Shown: positions 52,896-63,113, numbered from the stretch's first letter. The stretch is 64,000 bases of DNA from CBDDCX01 sp965226925 (GCA_965226925.1 CBDDEN010000008.1:1-64000), one strand, 5' to 3'. The notes: generated by a model not told the origin, from the letters alone. A program made the numbers and translations.

Positions 52896-54449
52896 TCAGG
52901 CCCCCCTCGTCGCGGTGCCGACCTTGAAGCCGAAGCCCGTGCTGCCCGCCGCGTCGCCGGTGAACTCCATCATTTCGATGGCCTGTTCACGGTGGGCGGC
53001 CGGAATCACGAAGCGGTCGTCGAACTTGGCGAGCGACGTCAGATAGTAGATGGCGTCCGCCAACTCCGGAGTCAGATTCGTGTCGGCGAGAGCATCGGAC
53101 ACCGTGCCCTCCTTCACGTCTCCGACGGTTACCTGTCGCCGATGGAGGCGAACTGCCATCAGCTTCTTCAGGCAGTCGGCCACGACCGCCGTGTCGCCCG
53201 CCGAGAACAGGCTCGCCATGTACTCGATCGGGAAACGCGCGTCGTCGATCGTGCCGAACATCTCGGTGGTACTCGTGTCATACAGCCAACTGTCGGGCCA
53301 GTACTTGCTGATCTCATGCAGCTTCTTTGACTGTGCGCTGTTGTCCACGTCGGTCACGGACGCCATGACGGGGAGCAGGGGCGGCACGTAGAAGAGCATC
53401 GGTAGCGTGCGGAACTCCGGATGCAGGGGCAACGCCAGGTTCCACTTCTTCACGAACTTGTACGTCGGCGACTTCTGCGCCGAGTCGATGGTCGAGTCGG
53501 CCACGCCGTTCGCCTTCGCGGCAGCGATCACCTTCGGGTCGAACGGATCGAGGATCATGTCCATCTGACGGGCCACGATATCGGACTCGTCGGCGGAAGC
53601 GACACGTTCGATCTGATCCGCGTCGTAGAGCAGGACGCCGAAGTACCTTATTCGTCCCACGCACGAGTGCATGCACGCAGGCGCTTGACCCGACTCGATC
53701 CGCGGGTAGCAGAGGATGCACTTCTCGGACTTGCCGGTGCTCCAGTTGTAGTAGGTCTTCTTGTATGGGCACGCCGTCACGCACATGCGCCAGCCGCGGC
53801 ACACGTCCTGATTGATGAGGACCACCCCATCCTCACCGCGCTTGTAGATCGCGCCGGACGGGCACGACGCCACACACGCCGGGTTGAGGCAGTGGTTGCA
53901 GATCCGAGGCAGGTAGAAGAAGGCCAGGCGCTCCATCTCGAACATGGCCTCCTGCTGCTCGGGAGAGAGGTCCTTGAAGTTCGGGTCGTTCCGAGCGTAG
54001 TCGGGCGTACCGCTCAGATCGTCGTCCCAGTTCGGCCCCATCTTGATGTCCATCGGCTCGCCGGTGATCTGCGAGATGGGACGCGCCGTCGGTTGGACAT
54101 CGGACGCGGGAGACTCGATCAAATCCAGGTACTTGTAGGTGAACGGCTCGTAGTAGTCGTCGATCACCGGCATGTGGGGGTTGTGGAAGATGTTGGTGAG
54201 GCTCCGGGGCTTGCCCGCGCCCTTCAGCTCGATGCCGTCACCGTTCTTCTGCCAGCCACCCTTGTAGATGTCCTGGTCTTCCCACTTTCCGGGATAGCCG
54301 GTGCCCGGTTTGGTTTCGACGTTGTTCCACCACATGTACTCAGCGCCTTTGCGGTCCGTCCAGATGTTCTTGCAGGCGATCGAGCATGTATGGCATCCGA
54401 TGCACTTGTCGAGATGGAATACCATCGAAATCTGTGAGCGAACATCCAT
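52896..54449 (-). CDS. narH: Respiratory nitrate reductase beta subunit NarH
   Basis: 517 residues. Four Fe-S cluster motifs are present: C16-x2-C19-x2-C22-x3-C26 near the N-terminus, CNHCLNPAC with CPSGA, CRGWRMCVTACPYKK (the Trp-containing 3Fe-4S type), and CILCYPRIESGQAPACMHSC. NarH wires electrons from the heme subunit to NarG on the cytoplasmic side. It follows narG by 36 bp and precedes the truncated narJ. Confidence 0.95.
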   Translation of the reverse strand: MDVRSQISMVFHLDKCIGCHTCSIACKNIWTDRKGAEYMWWNNVETKPGTGYPGKWEDQDIYKGGWQKNGDGIELKGAGKPRSLTNIFHNPHMPVIDDYYEPFTYKYLDLIESPASDVQPTARPISQITGEPMDIKMGPNWDDDLSGTPDYARNDPNFKDLSPEQQEAMFEMERLAFFYLPRICNHCLNPACVASCPSGAIYKRGEDGVVLINQDVCRGWRMCVTACPYKKTYYNWSTGKSEKCILCYPRIESGQAPACMHSCVGRIRYFGVLLYDADQIERVASADESDIVARQMDMILDPFDPKVIAAAKANGVADSTIDSAQKSPTYKFVKKWNLALPLHPEFRTLPMLFYVPPLLPVMASVTDVDNSAQSKKLHEISKYWPDSWLYDTSTTEMFGTIDDARFPIEYMASLFSAGDTAVVADCLKKLMAVRLHRRQVTVGDVKEGTVSDALADTNLTPELADAIYYLTSLAKFDDRFVIPAAHREQAIEMMEFTGDAAGSTGFGFKVGTATRGA

Positions 54450-54485
54450 CTCAGGTCTCCCGTCCTTGGCGCCGTTCTTCAGTCA

Positions 54486-57400
54486 TCAGAAAACCACCTT
54501 GTCCATTCGCTTCACGACCACGTGGGTGTCGCGGTTGGGAGCGATGGGCCCCCAATAGTTGAAGTGGTAGGTGAACTGGCCGTAGCCACCCGCGAGGAAA
54601 TTCGGCTTGAGGTGGATGCGGGTGAAGCTGTTGTGTCCACCCGCCCGCTTGCCGCCTCGCACCTGTGACCTGGGAATGCCGACGGTACGCTCGGGCACGT
54701 GGCAGACGATGCAGACGCCCTTGGGAATCCGAGCGCTGACACTGGCTCGGGCGGCGTACACGCCATGGTCGTTGTAGACCTCGCACCAGTCGTTGTCCTT
54801 GATGCCCAGCGCCTCCGCGTCGACTTCGCTCAACCAGACGGGCTCGCACCCCCTAGACAGCGTCAGCATCCGGAGGTTGTCCCCGTACGTGGAGTGGATG
54901 TGCCACTTCCCGTGGGGAGTCAGGCAGTTCAGGATCCTGGCCTCACCGTCCTTCAGCGTCTGCTTGAGGTCGCCGTACGCCTCCGGCTTGGGAGACGGCT
55001 TGTAGGTCGGGAGGTTCTCTCCATACGCCAGGTACATTTCGTGGTCGAGGTAGAAGTGCTGGCGCCCGGTCAAGGTTCTCCAGGGCACGAGCCTCTCGAC
55101 GTTGTAGGTGTAGGCCGAGTACGCCCGGCCGCCGCTCATCACCCCGGACCAGAGAGGCGAATTGTTGTAGCGCCGCGGTTGAGCCTGAAGATCTGCGTAG
55201 TTGATGAGCACATCCTTGCTGCCCATCCCCAGGTCCAACAGGTCCATGCCGGTTCTCTTCTCGGCTTCCTCGTAGGCCCGCACGGTGAGCTTGCCGTTCG
55301 TCAGAGACGAAAGGTGAAGGACCGCGTTCGCCGCCGACTCGTCCTCCTTCAGGGAAGGAAGCACCCGGCCGTTGCGCTCCACCGGGAAGTGGTTCGACGT
55401 GATCATCTCGTCGTACGCGTCCGCGCATTCGTAGTGGTTGCCATGCGCGCTGAGCCCCGACGTCCGGATACGGTCACCGAGTGTGATGTACTTGTCGTAG
55501 AGCTTGGTGTAGTCACGATCCACGACCGTCAGGTTGTGCATCGTCTTGCCGAGCACCGGCTCGCACTCTCCGAGGTACCAGTCCTTGATCTCGGGCTGCG
55601 AAATCTCCCCCGGGGAATCGTGCGCGATGGGCGAGGCCACGATGTCCTTCTGCGGATCCGGCAGGTACTTGGTCGCTGCTTCGCTCGTGGCCTGGGCGAT
55701 GTCGCGGAAGATGTTCCAGTCGGTCTTCGACTCCCACACCGGGGCGATGGCCGCCGAGAGCGGGTGAATGAAGGAGTGCAGGTCCGTGCTGTTGAGGTCG
55801 GCCTTTTCGTACCACGAAGCCGCGGGAAGCACGATATCGGAGTAGAGGGCCGACGAGTCCATTCGGAAGTTCAGGTCGACGATCAGGTCCATCTTTCCGA
55901 CCGGCGCCACCTCGTGCCACTTCACTTCTTTGGTGTGGTCTTCCGAGTCCTCGGCGATGGTGTTGTTGTGAGTGCCCAGGTAGTGCTTGAGGGCGTACTC
56001 GTGCCCCTTCATGCTGCCCATGATCGCGTTGCCCCGCCAGATGTACCAAACGCGGGGGTGGTTCTCCGGAGCCTCGGGTTCGCTGACCGAATACGGCAGC
56101 TCTTTGCTGGTCAGCTTCTCGAAGACGTACTGCTTGATCGCCTCGTCGTCTTTGGCACCGTTGTCCACGGCCTCCTGGCACAGCTCGAGCGTGTTTTGCT
56201 TGAACTGGGGATAGAAGGGCATCCAGCCCATGCGCACCGATTTGAAGATCTGATCGGCCGTGTGTTGCTTGGTCAGATCGTTGTCGGGGACCGTGTTGTA
56301 CTTGGAGAACTGGCCGTCGTACCGATACTGGCAGGTGTTGATGTAGTGCCAGATCGGCGCCTGCTGGAGCCGGATGGCGGCCTGGTGGTCCTTTCCGAAG
56401 GCGATCGTTCCCCAGGAGTCCATCGGGGCCAACTTCTCCTGGCCGACGTAGTGGTTGAGACCACCGCCGTTCTTGCCCACACAACCGGTGAGCATCAGGG
56501 CCATGGCGCCGGCCCTGTACATGAGGTTCGAGTGGTACCAGTGGTTGATTCCGGCACCGATGATGATCATGCACTTGCCTTCGGTGGACTCGGCCGTGCT
56601 CGCCCACTCCCTGGCGAACTGGAGGACCGTCTCGGACGCCACTCCGGTGAAGATCTCCTGCCAGGCCGGCGTGTAGGCGGCGTCCTTGTCGGTGTAGTCC
56701 GTCGGGTACGCGCCCTGTAGGCCCCGGCTGACGCCGTACTGCGCGAAGGTCAGGTCGTAAACGGTCGTGACCGTCACGGGACCGTCGACGGTGTCGACCT
56801 CCATGACGGGTACGCCGCGGAACACCGTCTGGTCGAGACCGACCTCCGTGAAGGCCGTCTGGGCGACCTTGTCCGACCGACCGAGAAGCGTGAGGACCGG
56901 ATCGTACGACTTGTCGTCCGTCACGTTCTCGAACTTCATGTTCCAGTTGCCCTGCTTCTCGTCCCACCGGGAACCGGAGCTCCCCTTCGGCACGACGAAA
57001 TCACCGGTCGCGGCATCGATGTTGACGAACTTCCAGTCGCCGTTCGAGATATCCCGGTACTGAGCGAGCTCGTTCGCCCGCAGCAGTCGACCCGGCTTGT
57101 AGTTGTCCCCGTCCTTTTCCAGTTTCACCAGGTAGGGACTGTCCGTGTACTTCTTGACGTAGTCGATGAAGTACGGGGTCTTCTTCTCGTGGTGGAACTC
57201 CTTCAGGATCACGTGCGTGGTGGCCATCCAGAAGGCGCCGTCGCTTCCGGCGTGGAGGGGCACCCACTGGTCCGCGTACTTGCAGACCTGGCTGAAGTCG
57301 GGCGAGAACACGACGGCTTTGGTGCCGTTGTGGCGAGACTCGGCGAAGAAGTGACAGTCCGGCGTACGCGTCATGTTCAGGCACGCGCCCATGTCGGCGA

Positions 57401-58097
57401 TCATCTTCGCGTTGTACCAGTCCGCGCTCTCGCAGACGTCCGTCTGCTCACCCCAGATCTCGGGGAATGCCGTCGGAAGGTCGCAGTACCAGTCGTAGAA
57501 GCTGAGGTTGATCCCGCCGAAGAGTTGCAGGAAGCGGCCACCCGCGGCGTAGCTGAGCATGGACATGGCCGGGATCGGGCTGAAGCCGACCACGCGGTCC
57601 GGTCCGTACTTCTCGGCCGTGTAGATGTTGGCCACGGACATGATCTCCATGACCTCGTCCCACGTGGAGCGCCGGAATCCACCCATGCCCCGCGCCCGCT
57701 GGTAGGTCTTGCGCGCACCCTCGTCGTCCTGGAGGGCCTTCCAGGCCGCCATGGGATCGCCCGTTTCACGCTTCTTGGCACGATAGGCGTCGAGGAGCGC
57801 GCTACGGATGAGCGGGTACTTGATCCTCAAAGGAGAGTACAAGTACCAGGAGTACGAGATTCCCCTCTGACATCCTCGGGGCTCGTAGGGCGGTAGCGTG
57901 TCTTCCAGGAGGGGATAGTCGAGCTGCTGAGTCTCCCAGGTCACGATCCCGTCCTTCACGTGGATCTGCCAGGAGCAGCCTCCGGTGCAGTTCACGCCGT
58001 GCGTGCTTCTGACGATTCGGTCGTGCTGGAAGTGGTTGCGGTAGAACTCCTCCCACTTCCGCGTTTCGGGAGAGATGATGTCTTTGATCCAACCCAT
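54486..58097 (-). CDS. narG: Respiratory nitrate reductase alpha subunit NarG
   Basis: 1203 residues. The FS0 cluster ligands H33-x3-C37-x3-C41-x34-C76 are in place, with the family text THGVNCTGGCSWQI. The molybdenum ligand Asp is D202 in SFYDWYCDLPTAFPEIWGEQ. Downstream blocks such as GAGINHWYHSNLMYRAGAMA and VGKNGGGLNHYVGQEK bind the two MGD cofactors. No Tat signal is seen, so this is the cytoplasmic NarG type that reduces nitrate to nitrite. Complete length and no interruption. Confidence 0.95.
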   Translation of the reverse strand: MGWIKDIISPETRKWEEFYRNHFQHDRIVRSTHGVNCTGGCSWQIHVKDGIVTWETQQLDYPLLEDTLPPYEPRGCQRGISYSWYLYSPLRIKYPLIRSALLDAYRAKKRETGDPMAAWKALQDDEGARKTYQRARGMGGFRRSTWDEVMEIMSVANIYTAEKYGPDRVVGFSPIPAMSMLSYAAGGRFLQLFGGINLSFYDWYCDLPTAFPEIWGEQTDVCESADWYNAKMIADMGACLNMTRTPDCHFFAESRHNGTKAVVFSPDFSQVCKYADQWVPLHAGSDGAFWMATTHVILKEFHHEKKTPYFIDYVKKYTDSPYLVKLEKDGDNYKPGRLLRANELAQYRDISNGDWKFVNIDAATGDFVVPKGSSGSRWDEKQGNWNMKFENVTDDKSYDPVLTLLGRSDKVAQTAFTEVGLDQTVFRGVPVMEVDTVDGPVTVTTVYDLTFAQYGVSRGLQGAYPTDYTDKDAAYTPAWQEIFTGVASETVLQFAREWASTAESTEGKCMIIIGAGINHWYHSNLMYRAGAMALMLTGCVGKNGGGLNHYVGQEKLAPMDSWGTIAFGKDHQAAIRLQQAPIWHYINTCQYRYDGQFSKYNTVPDNDLTKQHTADQIFKSVRMGWMPFYPQFKQNTLELCQEAVDNGAKDDEAIKQYVFEKLTSKELPYSVSEPEAPENHPRVWYIWRGNAIMGSMKGHEYALKHYLGTHNNTIAEDSEDHTKEVKWHEVAPVGKMDLIVDLNFRMDSSALYSDIVLPAASWYEKADLNSTDLHSFIHPLSAAIAPVWESKTDWNIFRDIAQATSEAATKYLPDPQKDIVASPIAHDSPGEISQPEIKDWYLGECEPVLGKTMHNLTVVDRDYTKLYDKYITLGDRIRTSGLSAHGNHYECADAYDEMITSNHFPVERNGRVLPSLKEDESAANAVLHLSSLTNGKLTVRAYEEAEKRTGMDLLDLGMGSKDVLINYADLQAQPRRYNNSPLWSGVMSGGRAYSAYTYNVERLVPWRTLTGRQHFYLDHEMYLAYGENLPTYKPSPKPEAYGDLKQTLKDGEARILNCLTPHGKWHIHSTYGDNLRMLTLSRGCEPVWLSEVDAEALGIKDNDWCEVYNDHGVYAARASVSARIPKGVCIVCHVPERTVGIPRSQVRGGKRAGGHNSFTRIHLKPNFLAGGYGQFTYHFNYWGPIAPNRDTHVVVKRMDKVVF

Positions 58098-58153
58098 GGT
58101 CGTTTTTCCGCTCTGCTAGTCGTCGATTCGTCGGATTTGAGCCGGATTTCAGC

Positions 58154-59008
58154 TCACGTGGATCTCACCTGCCGGTCGTAGATGTCCTGGTTCACCGAAC
58201 CACCCCTCCGCCCGCTCCACATCAGCGAGTAGAGGCCCAGTAGGATCACGGCGCCGACGAGCCCGGCGCCGGCCAGCTTGATTCCGTAGTCCCTCGGCTG
58301 ATGGAGCGTCTGCTCGGCGTCCGCCCGCTCGAGGAACGCTACCAGAGCCGCCACTTCCTCTTCGGTGAGCGCTTTGTTCCGGTATGCCTGCTCCATGACC
58401 GGGAACGGTGGGCTGCCGATGATGGCGCGGACCCCGGGTCCCCCGAGCCTGGAGAAGACCGTGGTCAGCTCCCTGGCCAGAATCCCACCACCGATGACCG
58501 CGTCGTTGACTACTTCGTGGCATCCGTTGCAGGTCGGTCCACCGTTGGCCAGCCGCGTGTCGCCTTGGAAGAGCGCCAGTCCAAGAAGGACCTGCTCATC
58601 CGTGGCAGGCGCCTGGACCGCGGGGGCGACACTGGCCGAGGCACTCCCTCCGCCCGCGATGTACTCGAGAACGGACTCCGCCTGGGCGCGCGTCGTGCCG
58701 ATGTTCGGCATCGGCACCATGTACTCCGCCAAAAGGCGATTTGCGAGCGTATCGCCAGACGCGATCACCCGGTCCGGTGCCATGATGAACGAAACGAGCC
58801 ACTCATGGTCGCGTCTGTCCCCAATCCCCTCGAGGCCGGGGCCGACCAGGCGATCGGCCGTAGTCGTATGGCACGCCATACATGTGGTGCGGAAGAGCTC
58901 CTCACCCGTGGCCTGACCGTCGAGAGGGGACGCGAACGCGAGAACGAGCGCGATGGGTGCGATCGACCGAATCAGGGATCGGCCATGGGACGGACGTGGT
59001 GAAGCCAC
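58154..59008 (-). CDS. Diheme c-type cytochrome with C-terminal anchor (NarC-like)
   Basis: 284 residues: signal peptide (SIAPIALVLAFASPLDG), heme 1 motif C43-x2-C46-H47 (TTCMACHTT), heme 2 motif C160-x2-C163-H164 (PTCNGCHEV), and one C-terminal membrane helix (LAGAGLVGAVILLGLYSLMW). It is the first gene of the operon narC-like/narG/narH/narJ, the order seen in Thermus-type nar operons, where the cytochrome links the quinone pool or other donors to the complex. The gap to narG is 56 bp. Confidence 0.85.
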   Translation of the reverse strand: MASPRPSHGRSLIRSIAPIALVLAFASPLDGQATGEELFRTTCMACHTTTADRLVGPGLEGIGDRRDHEWLVSFIMAPDRVIASGDTLANRLLAEYMVPMPNIGTTRAQAESVLEYIAGGGSASASVAPAVQAPATDEQVLLGLALFQGDTRLANGGPTCNGCHEVVNDAVIGGGILARELTTVFSRLGGPGVRAIIGSPPFPVMEQAYRNKALTEEEVAALVAFLERADAEQTLHQPRDYGIKLAGAGLVGAVILLGLYSLMWSGRRGGSVNQDIYDRQVRST

Positions 59009-59238
59009 TGCTCCCCTCCTTCTCTACTTCCGGGCGCGACGGGACGAAAGTTGGCTCACACATAATGCGGACCTACAGGTGATGCATTCTGTGGGGGGGG
59101 GCCTGAATCCGTTGTCGGGAGATTCACCACAACGGCGGTGATTCCTCCCGCGTTGGTGAGCGGGGCTTTGCCAACGGGGGTCGGTGCTGTACTTCTCCAG
59201 ACGGTGGTGACGGTTCACACCCTCTGAGCTGGTCAGAT

Positions 59239-60234
59239 ATGAAGCCCCTCTCCGGAAAGACGGCGGTCGTGGCCGGTGCGACCCGAGGCGCCGGGCGCGG
59301 CATCGCGACGATGCTGGGCGAGGCCGGCGCCACGGTCTACTGCACGGGCCGCAGCGTCCGCGGCCGGCCCGCGAGCGGGAGCCGCCCCGAGACCATCGAA
59401 GAAACCGCCGAGCTGGTGACGGAACGCGGGGGCACGGGCATCTGGGTGCAGGTGGACCACGAGGTGGAAGCGCAGGTCGAGACGCTCTTCCACCGTGTCA
59501 GAGATGAGCAGGGGCGGCTCGACATTCTCGTCAACGACGTGTGGGGGGGCGACGCGCTGACCGAGTGGGGCAAGCCGTTCTGGGAGTTCGAGACGGACAA
59601 AGGACTGGCCATGCTCCGCCAGGCCGTGCACTCACACATCATCACGAGCCGGCACGGTGTGCCCCTGATGATCGAGCACGGCCAGGGGCTGATCGTCGAG
59701 ATCACCGATGGCGACTTCCTGGGCTACCGCGGCAACCTCTTCTATGACCTCGTGAAGGTGGGTGTGATCCGGCTGGCCTACGACATGTCGCTGGACCTGA
59801 AGGGTAAGGACATTACGGCTCTAGCGGTGACACCCGGGTTCTTCCGCTCCGAGGCCATGCTCGATCACTTCGGTGTCACCGAGGCGAACTGGCGAGACGG
59901 CACCAAGGAGGATCCCCACTTCGCGGAGTCCGAATCTCCAACGTTCGTGGGCCGGGCTGTGGCCGCCCTGGCCGCCGATCCCGACGTTAACCAGAAGGCC
60001 GGCCGCGTCTGGGCCTCCTGGACTCTCGCCAAGGAGTACGGCTTCCTCGACGCGGACGGGCGGCAGCCCGATTGGGGTGGGTACTTCGCTCGGACGGTGG
60101 AGGAGGTTCTGAAGCGCGGCGCACCGATCCGAGCCGAGGACCGCTTCCTGCTAGAGATGAGGCGCTTTCAGATAGACTTGGACCCTGCGTCGGCCGAGCA
60201 GGCCAAACAGATCGACGAGCTGCTCGCGGGGTAG
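59239..60234 (+). CDS. Short-chain dehydrogenase/reductase
   Basis: 331 residues. Glycine-rich NAD(P) motif AGATRGAGRGI (about 13-23), with CTGRSVRG after strand 2 suggesting NADP. The strand-4 motif reads LVNDVWGG in place of the usual NNAG. The catalytic Tyr is in YRGNLFYDLVKVGV (Y-x-x-x-K). A C-terminal extension beyond the usual 250 residues is present. Substrate unknown. It is divergent from the nar operon by 230 bp. Confidence 0.85.
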   Translation: MKPLSGKTAVVAGATRGAGRGIATMLGEAGATVYCTGRSVRGRPASGSRPETIEETAELVTERGGTGIWVQVDHEVEAQVETLFHRVRDEQGRLDILVNDVWGGDALTEWGKPFWEFETDKGLAMLRQAVHSHIITSRHGVPLMIEHGQGLIVEITDGDFLGYRGNLFYDLVKVGVIRLAYDMSLDLKGKDITALAVTPGFFRSEAMLDHFGVTEANWRDGTKEDPHFAESESPTFVGRAVAALAADPDVNQKAGRVWASWTLAKEYGFLDADGRQPDWGGYFARTVEEVLKRGAPIRAEDRFLLEMRRFQIDLDPASAEQAKQIDELLAG

Positions 60235-60288
60235 TGCCACCGAGCCCGCAGGGACCAACCCTCGCCCCAAGATCGCAGCGGAGAAGAG

Positions 60289-60618
60289 ATGATCACGCGC
60301 ATTTGGCACGGCTGGACCACCCACGAGAACGCGGACGCCTACCAGGAACTCCTTGAGGCGGAGATTCTCCCGGGCATCGCTCGCAAGGAGATTCCGGGCT
60401 ACCAGGGAGCCCACCTGGGGCGACGTGCGCACGACGAGGAGGTCGAGTTCATCACCATGATGTGGTTCGATTCGCTCGACTCGGTGCGGTCGTTCATGGG
60501 AGAGGATTACGAGGTGGCGTACGTGCCGGACGCAGCCCGAGCCATTCTCTCACGCTTCGACGGGCGGTCCCAGCACTACGAGGTCATTTTGGAGCCGGGC
60601 CAAACCGTCTCGCCCTGA
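60289..60618 (+). CDS. ABM-fold protein (antibiotic biosynthesis monooxygenase-like)
   Basis: 109 residues with the dimeric alpha-beta barrel pattern: ITRIWHGWTTHENADAYQEL, ILPGIARKEIPGYQGAHLGR, EFITMMWFDSLDSVRSF and YVPDAARAILSRFD. Relatives include heme-degrading and quinol-type monooxygenases and many without known activity. It follows the SDR gene by 54 bp and may be co-transcribed. Confidence 0.75.
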   Translation: MITRIWHGWTTHENADAYQELLEAEILPGIARKEIPGYQGAHLGRRAHDEEVEFITMMWFDSLDSVRSFMGEDYEVAYVPDAARAILSRFDGRSQHYEVILEPGQTVSP

Positions 60619-60674
60619 GATTCCGGGGGGACGGGACCCGTCGTGCCCGTGGCCCCGAAGATTCCAGCGACCCC

Positions 60675-61445
60675 CTAGCCACCCGTGAAGTCGAACTCGA
60701 CCTCGGCCGCCTGACCGGCGCCCAACGTCACACTCTGCTCGCGCATCCCGAGGAAGGGGTGCCAGACCTTCAGGGTGTACTCCCCAGGTGGGATGTCGCC
60801 GATCTCGAATGTCCCGTCTTCTCGCGTGGCCACCGTATAGGGCGTGTCCGCAGCGAATATCCACCCCTGCATGAAGTCGTGGGCATCACACTCGAGCCGG
60901 ATCTGGTTTCCTCTCCTGGGGCGTAGCGCCTGGGTAATGACCTCTTTCTCGGGAGGCTGGCCCAGGTTGAACAGCGTCCGGCCGCGATCGCCGATCAGCT
61001 CCCAAGCGTGGATGTTGTGAAGCACCGGGTCGCTGTTCACGATGTCCATGTCGACCCACCGGGGCATGACGAGCAGGTTGGGCTTGAACACGCAGTCCCT
61101 CTGATCGACCACGTGGCGCACCTCTGTGTTGGGCCACGCCTTCCCGGCGGTGACTCCCTCGATGAAGACGACCGCGCCCGCGAGCCCCCCGTCATCGGCA
61201 ACGACCACCTCCTGGCGCTCCTGGTACCCGAAGCCGCAAACCTCTTCGTCTTTAGTGACCAGGAGTCTCCGAACCGCCGGAACTGCCCCGTGGAAGACGG
61301 CTTGGCCCATGAGTGTGGCTCCATCGGCCACGGTCACCACCTCATAGTCACTCTGCGCGATCAGGGCGGGCGGCGCCAAGCCGGCCGCCACCACCACAAG
61401 GCAGGTGGGGAGTACGGCCGGGGCTCGGGTTCGGGCTCGGTTCAT
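60675..61445 (-). CDS. Secreted cupredoxin-like / carboxypeptidase-regulatory protein
   Basis: 256 residues from the ATG at 61445, with a signal peptide (LVVVAAGLAPPALIAQ). The segment VVFIEGVTAGKAW through DCVFKPNLLVMPRWVDMDIV, SDPVLHNIHAW and LECDAHDFMQGWIFA is a cupredoxin-like fold with the His/Cys ligand region; YTLKVWHPFLGMREQSV closes a carboxypeptidase regulatory-like beta domain. Such proteins accompany methylamine- or cytochrome-linked oxidation systems. It is divergent from the cytochrome-propeller gene, 234 bp away. Confidence 0.7.
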   Translation of the reverse strand: MNRARTRAPAVLPTCLVVVAAGLAPPALIAQSDYEVVTVADGATLMGQAVFHGAVPAVRRLLVTKDEEVCGFGYQERQEVVVADDGGLAGAVVFIEGVTAGKAWPNTEVRHVVDQRDCVFKPNLLVMPRWVDMDIVNSDPVLHNIHAWELIGDRGRTLFNLGQPPEKEVITQALRPRRGNQIRLECDAHDFMQGWIFAADTPYTVATREDGTFEIGDIPPGEYTLKVWHPFLGMREQSVTLGAGQAAEVEFDFTGG

Positions 61446-61678
61446 CGGTCTATCCGTCGGCTCCCTTGTGCTCGTCGTCGCGTCGGGTGCGCGCGAGGAG
61501 CCGGGTAGGCCTGTGCGTGCCTCACGTCGTGCACCGCTGGCCCCACGGATCCGCTCAGGTGTACACAGAGAGTATCGCCGATCTTGGATGGAAAGTTCCA
61601 AGAGATTAACGTTCCAGGCCATCGAGTCGGAAGGCTCCACCCTCGTTGACTCGGCCCCGTATCTTCTGGAGAACTGAC

Positions 61679-63088
61679 GTGAAGGGCACGACTGGTTTTC
61701 TACTCTGCGTATCGGCCCTAGGAACCGCACTCGCGGCCTCCACCGCCACGCCGACACCGGCTCCGAGCGACGGCACTCCGGCTCGGTCGACCGCCAACGC
61801 TCAGTACGGTGAAGTCCAGGAGATCTTCGACGCCAAGTGCGTGAGTTGCCACACCGGCTCCGAAGCCGCGCGCGGCCTTCGCCTGGACTCTTGGGAGAGC
61901 ACGATCGCGGGATCGGACGAGGGTGAAGCGGTCATCGCCTACGACGCCGCCCGCTCGTTGCTGATCGAACTGACGACCAAGCTCGTGGGTGGGCCCCACC
62001 CGGCCGAGTTGGATGCCGAAACCCTCAGTGACGAAGAGGTGGCCCTTCTGACCACCTGGATCGACGAGGGAGCACCGTCACAGACGGGCGAGATCCCGTT
62101 CGCCGACACGGAGCATCTGCTCTATGCGGCGAACCAGAGCGAAGCCGTGGTCTCGGTCATCGACATGGAGACCAACCAGGTCGTTCGGACCGTGGACCTT
62201 CAGCGTCTCGGTCTGCCCGCGAACGCGTGGCCTCACCACATCGCCGTGGAGCCGGACGGATCCTACTGGTACGTCTCGCTCATCGCCGCGAACCAGATCC
62301 TGAAGTTCGACCGCCAGAACAACCTGATCCAGCGCATCGACTTCGTGCGCCCCGGGCTGCTGGCGCTCGACCCGGAAGGCGAGAACCTCTACGCCGCCCG
62401 CTCGATGGCGGCGGTGTCTCCCCCCCAGGAGATCGGGGTGATCCGGCGATCGGACATGAGCTTCGAGGAGGTAGGCATCTTCCTGCCCAGGCCTCACGCC
62501 CTGGCCGTGAACCAGATCGCGTCCTTCTATCCCGACGACGAGGCACTCGAGCTGGCCGACCTCGGGGGTGACCGTCCCCACACGTTCATCGGCTTCGCCG
62601 TCTCACCCGACGGTCGTTGGATGGTGGGCACGACCGAACTGACCGCCTCGGTCTTCGTGTTCGATCTCGAACGGACCGACATGATTCCGGTGGATACCAT
62701 CGCCGTGAACGCCGCTCCCTGGCATCCCGTGTTCACGCCGGACGGCCGGTGGGTCTACGTGGGCAACAATTGGGACAACACGGCGAACGTCATCGACATG
62801 GAAACCCGGACCCTGGCCAAGGTGATCGAGGGTAACGGCCTGGCCCAGCCTCACGGAGCCGCCGTTTCTCCGGATGGACGCTTCGCCTACATCGCGAGCC
62901 GGAACCTCGAGATGCCGGAAGGGCACAGCAAATACGGGCATATGTACACGCCCCGCTATGACACCGGAGACAACGCACGGGCGGGCACGGTCGTGGTGAT
63001 CGACACCGTGACCCAGGAGATCGTGAAGGTCATCGAGATCGAGGGGTACGGGGCTGGGTTGGGGACGGCGGCGCTGCGGCAGCACTGA
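61679..63088 (+). CDS. Cytochrome c-YVTN beta-propeller fusion
   Basis: 469 residues from the GTG at 61679, preceded by GGAGAA; an upstream TTG at 61646 is possible. Signal peptide (FLLCVSALGTALAAS), then a planctomycete-type cytochrome c motif CVSCHTG (about residue 50), then a seven-bladed YVTN-type propeller (LYAANQSEAVVSVIDMETNQ, FAVSPDGRWMVGTTEL, VFTPDGRWVYVGNNWDNTAN, AAVSPDGRFAYIASRNL). Periplasmic electron carrier or sensor. The fusion of a heme domain to a propeller is uncommon but seen in Acidobacteriota and Gemmatimonadota. Confidence 0.8.
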   Translation: MKGTTGFLLCVSALGTALAASTATPTPAPSDGTPARSTANAQYGEVQEIFDAKCVSCHTGSEAARGLRLDSWESTIAGSDEGEAVIAYDAARSLLIELTTKLVGGPHPAELDAETLSDEEVALLTTWIDEGAPSQTGEIPFADTEHLLYAANQSEAVVSVIDMETNQVVRTVDLQRLGLPANAWPHHIAVEPDGSYWYVSLIAANQILKFDRQNNLIQRIDFVRPGLLALDPEGENLYAARSMAAVSPPQEIGVIRRSDMSFEEVGIFLPRPHALAVNQIASFYPDDEALELADLGGDRPHTFIGFAVSPDGRWMVGTTELTASVFVFDLERTDMIPVDTIAVNAAPWHPVFTPDGRWVYVGNNWDNTANVIDMETRTLAKVIEGNGLAQPHGAAVSPDGRFAYIASRNLEMPEGHSKYGHMYTPRYDTGDNARAGTVVVIDTVTQEIVKVIEIEGYGAGLGTAALRQH

Positions 63089-63113
63089 GGCTCGAGTTGT
63101 TCACCCTCCAAGC

